Below, piece after piece: positions 36,315 through 44,229 of a stretch of 64,000 nt of DNA. How positions within the stretch are numbered: the first letter of the stretch is position 1; each line of letters starts with the position of its first letter. The DNA is from Planctomycetota bacterium (GTDB lineage Bacteria; Planctomycetota; UBA1135; JADKAF01). The stretch lies in contig JADKAF010000001.1 in assembly GCA_016719295.1 (NCBI GenBank), forward strand, positions 3,968,001 to 4,032,000, written 5' to 3'. The position numbers were made by a program, and so were the translations under genes. The notes below the pieces were generated by a model. That model ran no database searches. It worked only from the letters and a program-made list of their open reading frames with translations, and was not told where the DNA came from.

Positions 36315-36422
36315 AACATCGCTTCACGTGGAAGGCGATGGAAGGGCGACGAACCGCCCTCTCGTGAAGGCGCATCCAGAAGCCGCCGCTACGCCACCCA
36401 GCCTGCACTGGAGAGCTCTCGA

Positions 36423-36905
36423 ATGAACGCACCCATCCGTCCCGGCAAGACCTACCTCGGACTGTGCGGCTGGTTGCTGCTCTGCTTCGCGACAGCGTCG
36501 CTGGGGGCGCTGTGCCCGCCCGGTGTGTGGTATGCCGCGCTCGAGAAGCCCTCGTGGAATCCACACGGTTGGATCTTCGGCCCGGTGTGGTCGGTGCTCT
36601 ACACGATGATGGCCGTGGCGGCCTGGCGGGTGTGGCAACGCGGAGGCTTCGCTGCGCAGCGTCGGCCGCTGGGAGTGTTCCTTGCGCAGCTCGCGCTCAA
36701 TGCCCTTTGGACTCCGCTCTTCTTCGGGCTGCACTGGCCGGGCGTAGCGTTCGCGGAGATCCTCGCGCTCGGTCTGGCCATCGCGTGGACCATCGCGCTC
36801 TTCTGGCGTGTACAGCGCGCCGCCGCGTACCTGCTCCTGCCGTATCTGGCGTGGGTGAGCTTCGCGGCAGTCCTGAACTTCACGCTGTGGAGGTTGAACT
36901 CCTGA
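36423..36905 (+). CDS. tspO: TspO/MBR family membrane protein
   Basis: 160 residues from ATG 36423 with GGAG upstream. Five membrane helices are expected; visible are YLGLCGWLLLCFATASLGA, VWSVLYTMMAVAAW, LGVFLAQLALNALWTPLFF, FAEILALGLAIAWTIALFW and AAYLLLPYLAWVSFAAVLNF. Family hallmarks include KPSWNPHGWIFGPVWSVLYTMM, ALNALWTPLFFG and PYLAWVSFAAVLN. TspO proteins bind porphyrins and sterol-like ligands in the outer or inner membrane and are linked to tetrapyrrole and stress responses. Length and motifs are normal. No neighbouring tetrapyrrole gene is seen, so the specific role here is not indicated by context. Confidence 0.92.
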   Translation: MNAPIRPGKTYLGLCGWLLLCFATASLGALCPPGVWYAALEKPSWNPHGWIFGPVWSVLYTMMAVAAWRVWQRGGFAAQRRPLGVFLAQLALNALWTPLFFGLHWPGVAFAEILALGLAIAWTIALFWRVQRAAAYLLLPYLAWVSFAAVLNFTLWRLNS

Positions 36906-37116
36906 GCGCGAGCCATTCCCACCGCCTCGCCACGCCTCGCGACCGCAGGCGGGCGGAGCAGGCAACGCGGCTCTCCGCCCGCGGCGAGAACCTCAGCCGA
37001 TGCCAAGAGCGGGCATCCGGTGATGCGGCCCTCAGCTGATGAGGTAGCGCTGCGATCTACCTACCCCCGATGCAATCCGACGGCGAAGCGCCCCGATCGT
37101 CATCGAGGAATCGAGC

Positions 37117-37283
37117 CAGCAGTCTGTTGAAGAAGTGCTTCGAGGCTGAGAACGATGCATCGGGCGTCCCGTCGAGGCGCAGGAACCGGCGCTGAAGCGG
37201 GTGTTTCGGCAAGGTTCCGGCAACGAAGGCGGGGCGACCGAGGCGCGTTCTCGAGACCGAATGACTTCTTCAACAGGCTGCTA
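37117..37283. mobile_element. MITE with IS1182-type terminal inverted repeats
   Basis: 165 bases between AGCAGTCTGTTGAAGAAGT (37118-37136) and ACTTCTTCAACAGGCTGCT (37264-37282), inverted repeats with 18 of 19 matching positions. The AGTCTGTTGAA core is typical of IS1182-family ends. The interior (about 127 bases) has no transposase. Its right end touches pip: the minus-strand stop codon TAG (37281-37283) lies in the CTAG of the repeat tip. It was probably mobilised in trans by an IS1182 relative outside the window. Confidence 0.7.
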
Positions 37284-38255
37284 GAGCTTCGAGCCCAGCC
37301 GTGGGCTCCCACTCCGCGCCACGCGATCCATCGCCGCCACGAGCTCGCGCGCGATCCCCGGCTCGTGCGAGCTGTGCCCCGCATCATCCACGATGATGTA
37401 GCTGGCTTCGGGCCACGCGCGATGCAGGTCGTCGGCGCCGAGCAGCGGGCAGACCAAGTCGTAGCGCCCGTGCACCAGGAACGCGGGGATGTGCCGGATG
37501 CGCTCGAGGTCGCGGATCAGGCGATCGTCGGGCGTGAAGCGTTGGTTGCGGATGTAATGCGCCTCGAGGCGCGCGAGGGCCCAGCTCGTGATCGGGTTCG
37601 TGAGCAGGGTGAGGAACTCGGGGTTCGGCAGCAGCGTGCAGGCCGCGCCTTCGTAGGTGGCCCACGCGGTCGCCGCCGCGCGAGCGGCTGCTTCGTCGGC
37701 GCCGTTCAGGACGCGCCAGTAGCCCTCGAGCAGATCCTGGCGCTCGCTCGCGGGCAGGTGCTCGGCGAACGCGCGCCACGCTTCGGGCGCCATCGCGCGG
37801 AGTCCGTAGAGCCACCAATCGACCTCGAACTCACGGAGCAGCCAGATCCCGCGCAGGCAGAGCGAGAGCACGCGCTCGGGATGCCGCTGCGCGTAATAGA
37901 GGCCGAGCGTGCTCCCCCACGAGCCGCCGAAGACGTGCCAGCGCTCGATGCCGAGGTGCTCGCGCACGCGCTCGAAGTCGGCGGCGAGCGCGTCGATGGT
38001 GTTCTCCTCGAGCTCGCCGAGGGGCGCGCTGCGCCCCGCCCCGCGCTGATCGACCAGCACGACGCGGAACGCCTGCGGGTCGAAGAAGCGCCGATCGGTC
38101 GTCGAGCAGCCCGCCCCCGGTCCGCCGTGGACGAAGAGCACGGGGAGCCCGCGCGGGTTCCCGCACTGCTCGAAGTACAGCGTGTGGCGCGCCGTGACGG
38201 CGAGGTGTTCGACAGCGAAGGGTTCGATCGCCGGGTACAAGCCAGGAGGTGCCAT
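37281..38255 (-). CDS. pip: Proline iminopeptidase
   Basis: 324 residues from ATG 38255 (AGGAGGT upstream on the minus strand is not seen; the start is fixed by the family start APPGLYPAIEPF). Alpha/beta hydrolase fold with HGGPG at residues 43-47 and the nucleophile elbow GGSWGS at 110-115 (Ser112). The catalytic Asp lies in HGRYDLVCP and the His in DAGHSSHE. It removes N-terminal proline from peptides in the cytoplasm. Length is normal for the family. The serine dehydratase gene is divergent, 103 bases away. The C-terminus (RLGSKL) ends at a stop contributed by the neighbouring MITE tip, so it may be slightly altered. Confidence 0.93.
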   Translation of the reverse strand: MAPPGLYPAIEPFAVEHLAVTARHTLYFEQCGNPRGLPVLFVHGGPGAGCSTTDRRFFDPQAFRVVLVDQRGAGRSAPLGELEENTIDALAADFERVREHLGIERWHVFGGSWGSTLGLYYAQRHPERVLSLCLRGIWLLREFEVDWWLYGLRAMAPEAWRAFAEHLPASERQDLLEGYWRVLNGADEAAARAAATAWATYEGAACTLLPNPEFLTLLTNPITSWALARLEAHYIRNQRFTPDDRLIRDLERIRHIPAFLVHGRYDLVCPLLGADDLHRAWPEASYIIVDDAGHSSHEPGIARELVAAMDRVARSGSPRLGSKL

Positions 38256-38358
38256 GCGCGGAGTCTCGCCGAACGGAAGGGCGCCGAACAGCGTGAAGCG
38301 TCGCGACGCGAGGCTCCCCGCGGTGGCGCCGGGGCGTTCCGGCTGCGAATCTAGCCGC

Positions 38359-39927
38359 ATGCCCGCGACCCTCCCGCCCAGCATCTTCAACGACGTCGTC
38401 GGCCCCGTGATGCGCGGGCCGTCGAGCTCCCATTCAGCGGCCTCGGTGCGCATCGCGCGGCTCGCGCGCGATCTCTGCGGAGGAACCCCCGAGCGAATTG
38501 TCCTCGCGTTCGACACGGAGGGCTCGCTGGCCACGACGCACGAGTCCCAGGGCTCCGACATGGGTCTCTTCGGCGGGCTGCTCGGCTGGGACGCCGACGA
38601 TGCGCGCTTGCCGGAGTCCGCCGCGGCGCTGCGCGCGGCCGGCGTCGACCTCCGCATCGACCTCGCGAAGCTCGACGATCCGCACCCCAACACCTACCGC
38701 TTGCAGCTCTGGAAGAACGGCGTCGAGCATCGGCTCGTCGCGCTCTCGACCGGCGGCGGCATGATCGAGGTCGTCTCGATCGACGGAGCGCCGGTCCAGC
38801 TCTTCGGCGACTACGCCGTGACGGTGATCGACGTCGCGGACGATGGACGCGCGCTCGCCACTGCGCTCGCGGCGCGCGGCGAGGTCGATGACGTGGTCGT
38901 GACCGGCGCACCGCAGACCTTGGTGGTCGCGTCCGCGCAGCGCTTCCTCGACGACGACGTGCTCGCGAAGTACGCGGGCATCCGCCGCGTGCGCCGCCTC
39001 TCCCCCGTGCTGCCCGTGCGCTCGCGGCGCGGACTCGCGGTGCCGTTCCTCCACGCGGGCGAGATGACCGGCGACCTGAACGAGTGCCGCCTCTCGGATC
39101 GCGCGCTCGAGTACGAGTGCGCGCGCGGCGGCCTCTCGCAGGACGCCGTGCTCGAGCAGATGCGGAAGATCCTCGCCATCGTGCGGAGCGGCGTGCAGCA
39201 AGGGCTCGCGGGCACCGAGTACAAAGACCGCATCCTGCCGCGGCAGAGCCACCGCTTCGCAGCTCTCCTGGCCGAGGGCCGCCTGCTCGAAGGCGGCCTG
39301 CTGAATCGCGCGATCCTCTACGTCAGCGCGCTGATGGAGGTGAAGAGCTCGATGGGCGTCATCGTCGCCGCCCCCACCGCGGGCTCGTGCGCGACCTTCC
39401 CCGGCACCACGCTCGCCGCCGCCGAGATGCTCCGCTCCTCCGAGGAGGAGATCCTGCGCGCGATGCTCGCGGCCGGCTTGATCGGCGTCTTCGTCGCGAC
39501 GCGCTCGAGCTTCGCGGCCGAGGTCGGCGGCTGCCAAGCCGAGACGGGCGCCGCCGCGGCGATGGCGGCTGCCGCGCTGGTCGAGCTGATGGGCGGCAGC
39601 GCCGCGCAGGCGCTCTCCGCCAGCAGCCATGCCCTGCAGAACGTGCTCGGGCTCATCTGCGATCCGATCGCGAACCGCGTCGAAGCACCCTGCCTCGGCC
39701 GCAACATCGCCGGCGCCAGCAACGCCATCGCCAGCGCGAACATCGCGCTCGCCGGCTACGACCACCTCGTGCCGCTCGACGAAGTCCTCGACGCGCATCG
39801 CGAGATCAGCGAGCGCATGGCGCGCGAGCTGCGCTGCACGGCGCTCGGCGGCTTGTCGATCACGCCGACCAGCAAGGCGATCGAGGCGCGGCTCTGTGGT
39901 TCCGGCGGGTGTGGGAGCTGCGGCTGA
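38359..39927 (+). CDS. sdaA: L-serine ammonia-lyase, single-chain iron-sulfur type
   Basis: 522 residues from ATG 38359. The N-terminus carries FNDVVGPVMRGPSSSHSAAS, the GPSSSH loop typical of L-serine dehydratases, with an N-terminal beta domain. The C-terminal alpha domain has MEVKSSMGVIVAAPTAGSCA, EVGGCQAETGAA and GLICDPIANRVEAPCLGRN, where conserved Cys residues ligate the [4Fe-4S] cluster. It converts L-serine to pyruvate and ammonia. The last residues are Cys/Gly-rich (CGSGGCGSCG). Length matches single-chain SdaA-type enzymes. It is divergent from pip and stands as a single gene. Confidence 0.9.
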   Translation: MPATLPPSIFNDVVGPVMRGPSSSHSAASVRIARLARDLCGGTPERIVLAFDTEGSLATTHESQGSDMGLFGGLLGWDADDARLPESAAALRAAGVDLRIDLAKLDDPHPNTYRLQLWKNGVEHRLVALSTGGGMIEVVSIDGAPVQLFGDYAVTVIDVADDGRALATALAARGEVDDVVVTGAPQTLVVASAQRFLDDDVLAKYAGIRRVRRLSPVLPVRSRRGLAVPFLHAGEMTGDLNECRLSDRALEYECARGGLSQDAVLEQMRKILAIVRSGVQQGLAGTEYKDRILPRQSHRFAALLAEGRLLEGGLLNRAILYVSALMEVKSSMGVIVAAPTAGSCATFPGTTLAAAEMLRSSEEEILRAMLAAGLIGVFVATRSSFAAEVGGCQAETGAAAAMAAAALVELMGGSAAQALSASSHALQNVLGLICDPIANRVEAPCLGRNIAGASNAIASANIALAGYDHLVPLDEVLDAHREISERMARELRCTALGGLSITPTSKAIEARLCGSGGCGSCG

Positions 39928-39995
39928 AACCCTCTCGCGGAATCGCACGCTCGCGCGGTCCGAGCTCTGCGCGTCGTCAGGTTCCATACCTGGGC

Positions 39996-40166
39996 CTACT
40001 TCGGCAGCGACTGGATGAACTCGCGCAGGCGCCGACGCGCGGCGGCCGCCTCCTGCCAGCCCTCTTCGCGGAGGCGCGCTAGGTCGGGCGCCTCGCTGCG
40101 GAGGTCGATCTGTATCCAGGTTTGTTGAGGACTTTGCCATCGCACGAAGATGGGGTTCAGCCAGTC
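39996..40166 (-). pseudogene. In-frame 3' extension beyond the TAG of the sigma factor gene
   Basis: Directly after the minus-strand TAG at 40167-40169 the same frame continues for 56 codons with normal composition (DWLNPIFVRWQSPQQTW, then LRSEAPDLARLREEGWQEAA) to another TAG at 39996. The sequence looks like genuine protein rather than spacer. TGG to TAG is a one-base change and would give WNTWDWLNP. It is either the cut-off end of the sigma factor or a readthrough extension. Confidence 0.5.
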
Positions 40167-41306
40167 CTACGTGTTCCACGGCAGCTTCTCGCGTTCCTCA
40201 GCGCTGAGTGTGCTCGTATCGACGCTGCCGTCGTGGCGCCCTTGGTCCAGGAGCTGGTTGCCAAGCTCGTTCAGCCGCCGATGAAACGTACCATCGAGCT
40301 CCTCAGAGACTCTTGCATCCTCCAACGCGAAGGCCTGTATGCGATCCAGCTCCTCCGGCGTGAAACGGCGCTGGCTGGGATTCAGGAAGCCATCGCCGCG
40401 CGGGTTCTGGAGCACGCTGACGACGTGAGATGCGGCATATCCTCGCGGTCTCTGGTCCTCGACCTGAGCTTCTGGCTGCGCCTCGGCAACCTCTGGCTCG
40501 ACCGCAGGCTCTTCAACCACCGACGCCGGAGCTTCCGGAACGACGTCGACGCCCGCTCGCGCGACCTGAACTTCTTCCGTCTCGCCCAGTGCCTCGGAAC
40601 GTAGGCGCAACTCCCGCGGAGGTTCCTCCGCAACGTCGAGCGGCGTCTCGCGAAGAATCCAGAAGCCGAGACCGACGGCGAGGAGCACGGCGACCGCGAG
40701 GACGATCTTCTTCATGAGCAGCAAGAGCGCCGAGCCGAGCTCGACTCCGACGAGAGAGGGAACACCCATCGCGCTCGGCGCACCCAGCGTCGCGAGCGGA
40801 GCGAGCCAAGCACGGCGATCGCCGCCATGCCGGCGATCGAGGTCCTCGCGCAAGAGCGCGAGGCCGCGCTGCAAGCGCGTCTTCACCGTCGCGAGCGGCA
40901 GCGCCAGCGCGCTGGCGATCTCGGGAGGCGTGCGCTCTTCGAAGTAGCGCAGGAAGATCGCCGAGCGATAGATCGGCTCCAGCGCGCGCACCGCTTCGAG
41001 CACCTCCTGCTGGAGCAGGAGCTCGCGATCGCTGCGCTCCTCGATCGACTCCGGCCGAGCCGCCCGCGCCTCGCGCTCCGCGCGCTGGGTTTCGCGGCGC
41101 TTCCAGCGAGCCGAGCGTCGGCGCACGACCCGCGCGAGCCACGCGCGCGGAGAGCGGAGCGCGGCGGGGCCCGCCTCGAGCGCGTGGAGCAACGCGTCCT
41201 GGGCGACATCCTCCGCCGCGTGCTCGTCGCGGAGCAGCGCCCGCGCGAGCCGGCGGAGGAACTCGCGCTGCGCGACGATCTCGGAGACGGAAGCGGAATC
41301 GCTCAT
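40167..41306 (-). CDS. ECF sigma factor with membrane anchor and acidic C-terminal tail
   Basis: 379 residues from the internal ATG 41306. Region 2 (LRRLARALLRDEHAAEDVAQDALLHALEAG, about 17-46) and region 4 (RSAIFLRYFEERTPPEIASALALPLATVKTRLQRGLALLR, about 115-154) are clear. Then follows one hydrophobic segment (LLLLMKKIVLAVAVLLAVGLGFWIL, about 195-220) and a long Glu/Pro/Val-rich tail. This layout, a sigma factor tied to the membrane through its own C-terminal extension, occurs in planctomycetes and needs no separate anti-sigma factor. The TAG stop interrupts the tail, since coding-like sequence continues to 39996. Confidence 0.85.
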   Translation of the reverse strand: MSDSASVSEIVAQREFLRRLARALLRDEHAAEDVAQDALLHALEAGPAALRSPRAWLARVVRRRSARWKRRETQRAEREARAARPESIEERSDRELLLQQEVLEAVRALEPIYRSAIFLRYFEERTPPEIASALALPLATVKTRLQRGLALLREDLDRRHGGDRRAWLAPLATLGAPSAMGVPSLVGVELGSALLLLMKKIVLAVAVLLAVGLGFWILRETPLDVAEEPPRELRLRSEALGETEEVQVARAGVDVVPEAPASVVEEPAVEPEVAEAQPEAQVEDQRPRGYAASHVVSVLQNPRGDGFLNPSQRRFTPEELDRIQAFALEDARVSEELDGTFHRRLNELGNQLLDQGRHDGSVDTSTLSAEEREKLPWNT

Positions 41307-42146
41307 GGCTGCCAGGACAGTGCCACGAGCGATGCGAGGGGATTCATCGGAACGGAAACTCCCGCCGACGGACGTCATGGCAGCGTGGGTGCTCGTTCCG
41401 CGAAGCGTCGCTCGTTCCCCTACGACGGCGGCGCCGTCTCGTGCTCACCGCAACGGCAGGCACTTCGCCGCTCTTCGCTTCGTCGCTTCGCTGCCCCTGA
41501 CCAGAACCAAGCTCGGCGCTTCTTGCGCGCGCGCTTCGCCGCCTTCGCCCCATCGCTCTTCGCGCGCGCCTTCGCCGGAGCCGGGCTCGCCAGCGCGTGG
41601 CTCACGCGGATCCAGGTCTTCACGACCGCCGGCAAGTGCCCGGCGGCCGATAGGCGCATGGTCACCCACCCTTGCTCGCCGACCTGATAGCGCTCGGGCT
41701 GGGCGCGAGCGCCGTGTCCGCGCAGGCGACGGACTCATCGACACCTTCGAACGCCAAGACGAGGAGCTTCGCGGACGCGCCTGGCGACGGTATGGGAGCG
41801 AGGACGCGCGGGAGAGAACACGGCCGAGCGCGCGGGACCGAACCCATCGACAGCGATCGCAGCGCGACGCCGATCGCGATACCCGGGAGCTCGCCTCAGC
41901 CTGGGCCCGTTCGCGACCGGGATCCTGCCAGACCCACCCGCGTGCTTCGAGTCCTTCCTCTCCTCCGAGCCTGCCGCGATCGTGCGCCCGGAGATTCCCT
42001 GAACATTCCTTCGGGCACGTGAACCTCGGCGTCGCCAAGCTGTTCTGGCGAGCCCCGCGGCCACCGCGATCGGCGAGGAGGGCTTCCCAGACGAGCTCCA
42101 CCTCGGAGAATGCTCCCCCCGACGAGTCCCCGTCCCTCTGGTCGAC
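41307..42146. other. Spacer of 840 bases, mostly without gene
   Basis: Upstream region of the large secreted protein at 42147. Apart from the weak YjbR-like relic at 41420-41718, no ribosome site, protein-like frame or dispersed-repeat block could be found. Open frames on both strands have Arg/Ser/Pro-rich compositions typical of antisense readings of GC-rich DNA. Confidence 0.4.
41420..41718 (-). pseudogene. Possible YjbR/MmcQ-type C-terminal fragment
   Basis: The minus strand encodes ERYQVGEQGWVTMRLSAAGH followed by LPAVVKTWIRVSHALA and a Lys/Ala-rich tail. The GWVxxRL segment and the following helix resemble the C-terminus of MmcQ/YjbR-family proteins, and the tail AKAAKRARKK is the sort of basic tail they sometimes carry. 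The N-terminal part is not found in frame; a weakly similar piece (FEGVDESVACADTA) is one frame away at about 41725-41775. The resemblance is weak. Confidence 0.25.
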
Positions 42147-44024
42147 ATGCTGCCGATGTCCTTGCGCGCCCTTTCTCTGGTCCTCGCTTCCTCCGCTTCG
42201 CTGGCCTGCGCTCAGGCGCCCTCGCAGTGGACGAGCATCCCGACGCCACCCGGCATGATCGGCCAGCCCGCGATCATCGGCACCTCGACGATCATCACGA
42301 CGCCGACGGAGTACCGGCTCTACTCCGGGATCACGAAGCAGTGGACCGTGCTGCCCGTCGCGAGCGCGACCTTGGTCTCCCAGGCGAACGACTACGTCAT
42401 CATCCAGGACGGCGCGACGGTCTACGGCTACTCGACCTTCTCGGGCTCGCTGAGCTCGATCACGGCCCCCAGCGGCACGCCTCAGATCGTGAGCGGACCC
42501 GCGAGCTCCTCGTGGGTGACGATCGTCACCGATGGCACGCAAGCGTGGGCCTTCGGTGCCTTCCACGGTCGATGGGAGACGATCACCCTCTCGCAGCCGA
42601 ATCCGAACATCATCACGAACCGCCTGAGCGCGCTGATCCAGGACGGCACGACCACGTACGCGGTCAGCGCGCACCACGGCACCTTCGTTCCCGTCGCCTC
42701 GGATGCGCTGACGGCGCTGCAAGTCGTCGGAGAAGCCGAGGTGGCCACCGCGAACAGCCCGGGCTTCCTCCGCGCCTTCTCCGCGCAGCAGAACCGCTGG
42801 CGCGTGCAGCCCGTTCCCACCACCGCGGTCTTCCTGCAGGACGCGGAGTTCGCGATGGCCTACGAGGCGAATCAGGTCTGGGCCTGCTCGGGGATCACCG
42901 GCGCGCTCGCGTCGTACACGGCGAGTGGACCGATCGCGCGCATCGACACCTCGGAAGGCATCGCGGCACTGCAAGACGGCCCGCTCGCCGTCTGCTACGC
43001 GTCGGGCACGGGGCGCTTCCAGCAGCACGTCGCGCCGAACGCGAGCTTCTACCTCGAGTACCACTTCGCCTTCGTGAGCGACGCGAACGGCACGACTCCC
43101 TTCTCTGCGCTCTCGGGCACGTTCGGAAGCCCGATCCCGGGCAGCTACACCTTCCTCTCGAACGACGGTATCGGCTTCGCGCAAGGCGGTGGCACGGGCG
43201 ACTTCGCCTACAGCCCGATCACGAACACCTGGATCGCTTCCCCCGTCGCGAGCCCGCTCGCGATCGAGCTCGTGCGCGACGCCGTGATCCTCGTTCGCAC
43301 CGGTGGCTACGAAGCGCTCTCCGCGCGCCACGCACAGTGGATCCCGCTCTCGACGAACACCACCGGAACCTACACGACCAACAACAGCGGCTCGACCTTC
43401 GTCGCGCGCGACAACGGCGATACCACGGCCCACGTCTTCGACATCCGCCTGAACCGCTGGGCCTCGCTCCAAGCCGCCGGGCCGCTCACCTTCACGATCG
43501 CGCGCCACACCGCCTTCGCCCACGACGGACAGTTCGCCTACGGCTTCGGACAAGCGACCGGCGAGTGGTTCACGCAGCCGCTCACCGCTCCGCCAACGCA
43601 CTTCCGCGTCGCGAGCTCCGTCGGCGTCTGCGTCCACGGCAACACGGTCAGCATGTACTCCGTGCTCGGCTCGCTCTGCTACATGGGCCGCTTCCCCGAG
43701 TTCTCCCAGGCGATCAACCTGGGCAACACGCTGCGCCTCCACCAGACCGCGCGACCGGGTAGCGCGATGATGCTCCTCGTAGGCTTTGCACCCGCCTACA
43801 TCGACCTCGGCGCCCCCTTGGGCAAGCTCTACGTCGATCCGACCGGCAGCTTCTCGGCGCCGTGGCCGATCACGGTGGGAACGAGCGGTCTCGCGGTGCT
43901 CTCGATCCCGATCCCGCTCGATCCGACGCTCCGCCTCGCGCAGGTTCACTTCCAGAACCTGGTGCTCCCGCTCGCGCCTGCACAGCCTTTCCTCTCGAGC
44001 TCGGTGGCGCCGATCGTCTTCTGA
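42147..44024 (+). CDS. Large secreted protein with C-terminal module
   Basis: 625 residues; ATG 42147 or 42156 (same frame, three codons apart). A signal peptide ends near SLACAQ. The body consists of repeated beta segments with recurring Tyr-rich turns (EYRLYSGIT, VYGYSTFSG, AFGAFHGRWETI), probably another propeller without a named family. The last 120 residues, from about ARPGSAMMLLVGFAPAYIDL, show the usual C-terminal module (SIPIPLDPTLRLAQVHFQNLV), though it ends in SSVAPIVF instead of a canonical IG end. No enzymatic residues are recognised. Surface localisation is inferred. Confidence 0.78.
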   Translation: MLPMSLRALSLVLASSASLACAQAPSQWTSIPTPPGMIGQPAIIGTSTIITTPTEYRLYSGITKQWTVLPVASATLVSQANDYVIIQDGATVYGYSTFSGSLSSITAPSGTPQIVSGPASSSWVTIVTDGTQAWAFGAFHGRWETITLSQPNPNIITNRLSALIQDGTTTYAVSAHHGTFVPVASDALTALQVVGEAEVATANSPGFLRAFSAQQNRWRVQPVPTTAVFLQDAEFAMAYEANQVWACSGITGALASYTASGPIARIDTSEGIAALQDGPLAVCYASGTGRFQQHVAPNASFYLEYHFAFVSDANGTTPFSALSGTFGSPIPGSYTFLSNDGIGFAQGGGTGDFAYSPITNTWIASPVASPLAIELVRDAVILVRTGGYEALSARHAQWIPLSTNTTGTYTTNNSGSTFVARDNGDTTAHVFDIRLNRWASLQAAGPLTFTIARHTAFAHDGQFAYGFGQATGEWFTQPLTAPPTHFRVASSVGVCVHGNTVSMYSVLGSLCYMGRFPEFSQAINLGNTLRLHQTARPGSAMMLLVGFAPAYIDLGAPLGKLYVDPTGSFSAPWPITVGTSGLAVLSIPIPLDPTLRLAQVHFQNLVLPLAPAQPFLSSSVAPIVF

Positions 44025-44229
44025 AAGCCGCCTTGTCCGAGACGAGCGCGGCGGCAGCGCTCGCGAGTGAGAACGAGGCTTCGAGCGAGAGGATGGCGCT
44101 TCCCGAATCCGGGAGCGACTCCTAAGCTCGAAGCCTCGCTTCTTTCGATCGACGCCCCGCGACACGAAGGGATCTCCTCGTCCCGATGCGTTTGCGCGCG
44201 CAACGACCGAGCTATCCCGAGTGCTCGCG

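Noticed and set aside
37155..38354. Plus-strand open frame of 399 codons over pip
   Set aside because: Antisense to pip, which has intact HGGPG, GGSWGS, Asp and His elements.
38434..40179. Open frame of 581 codons on the minus strand
   Set aside because: Antisense to L-serine dehydratase, whose family motifs are unmistakable.
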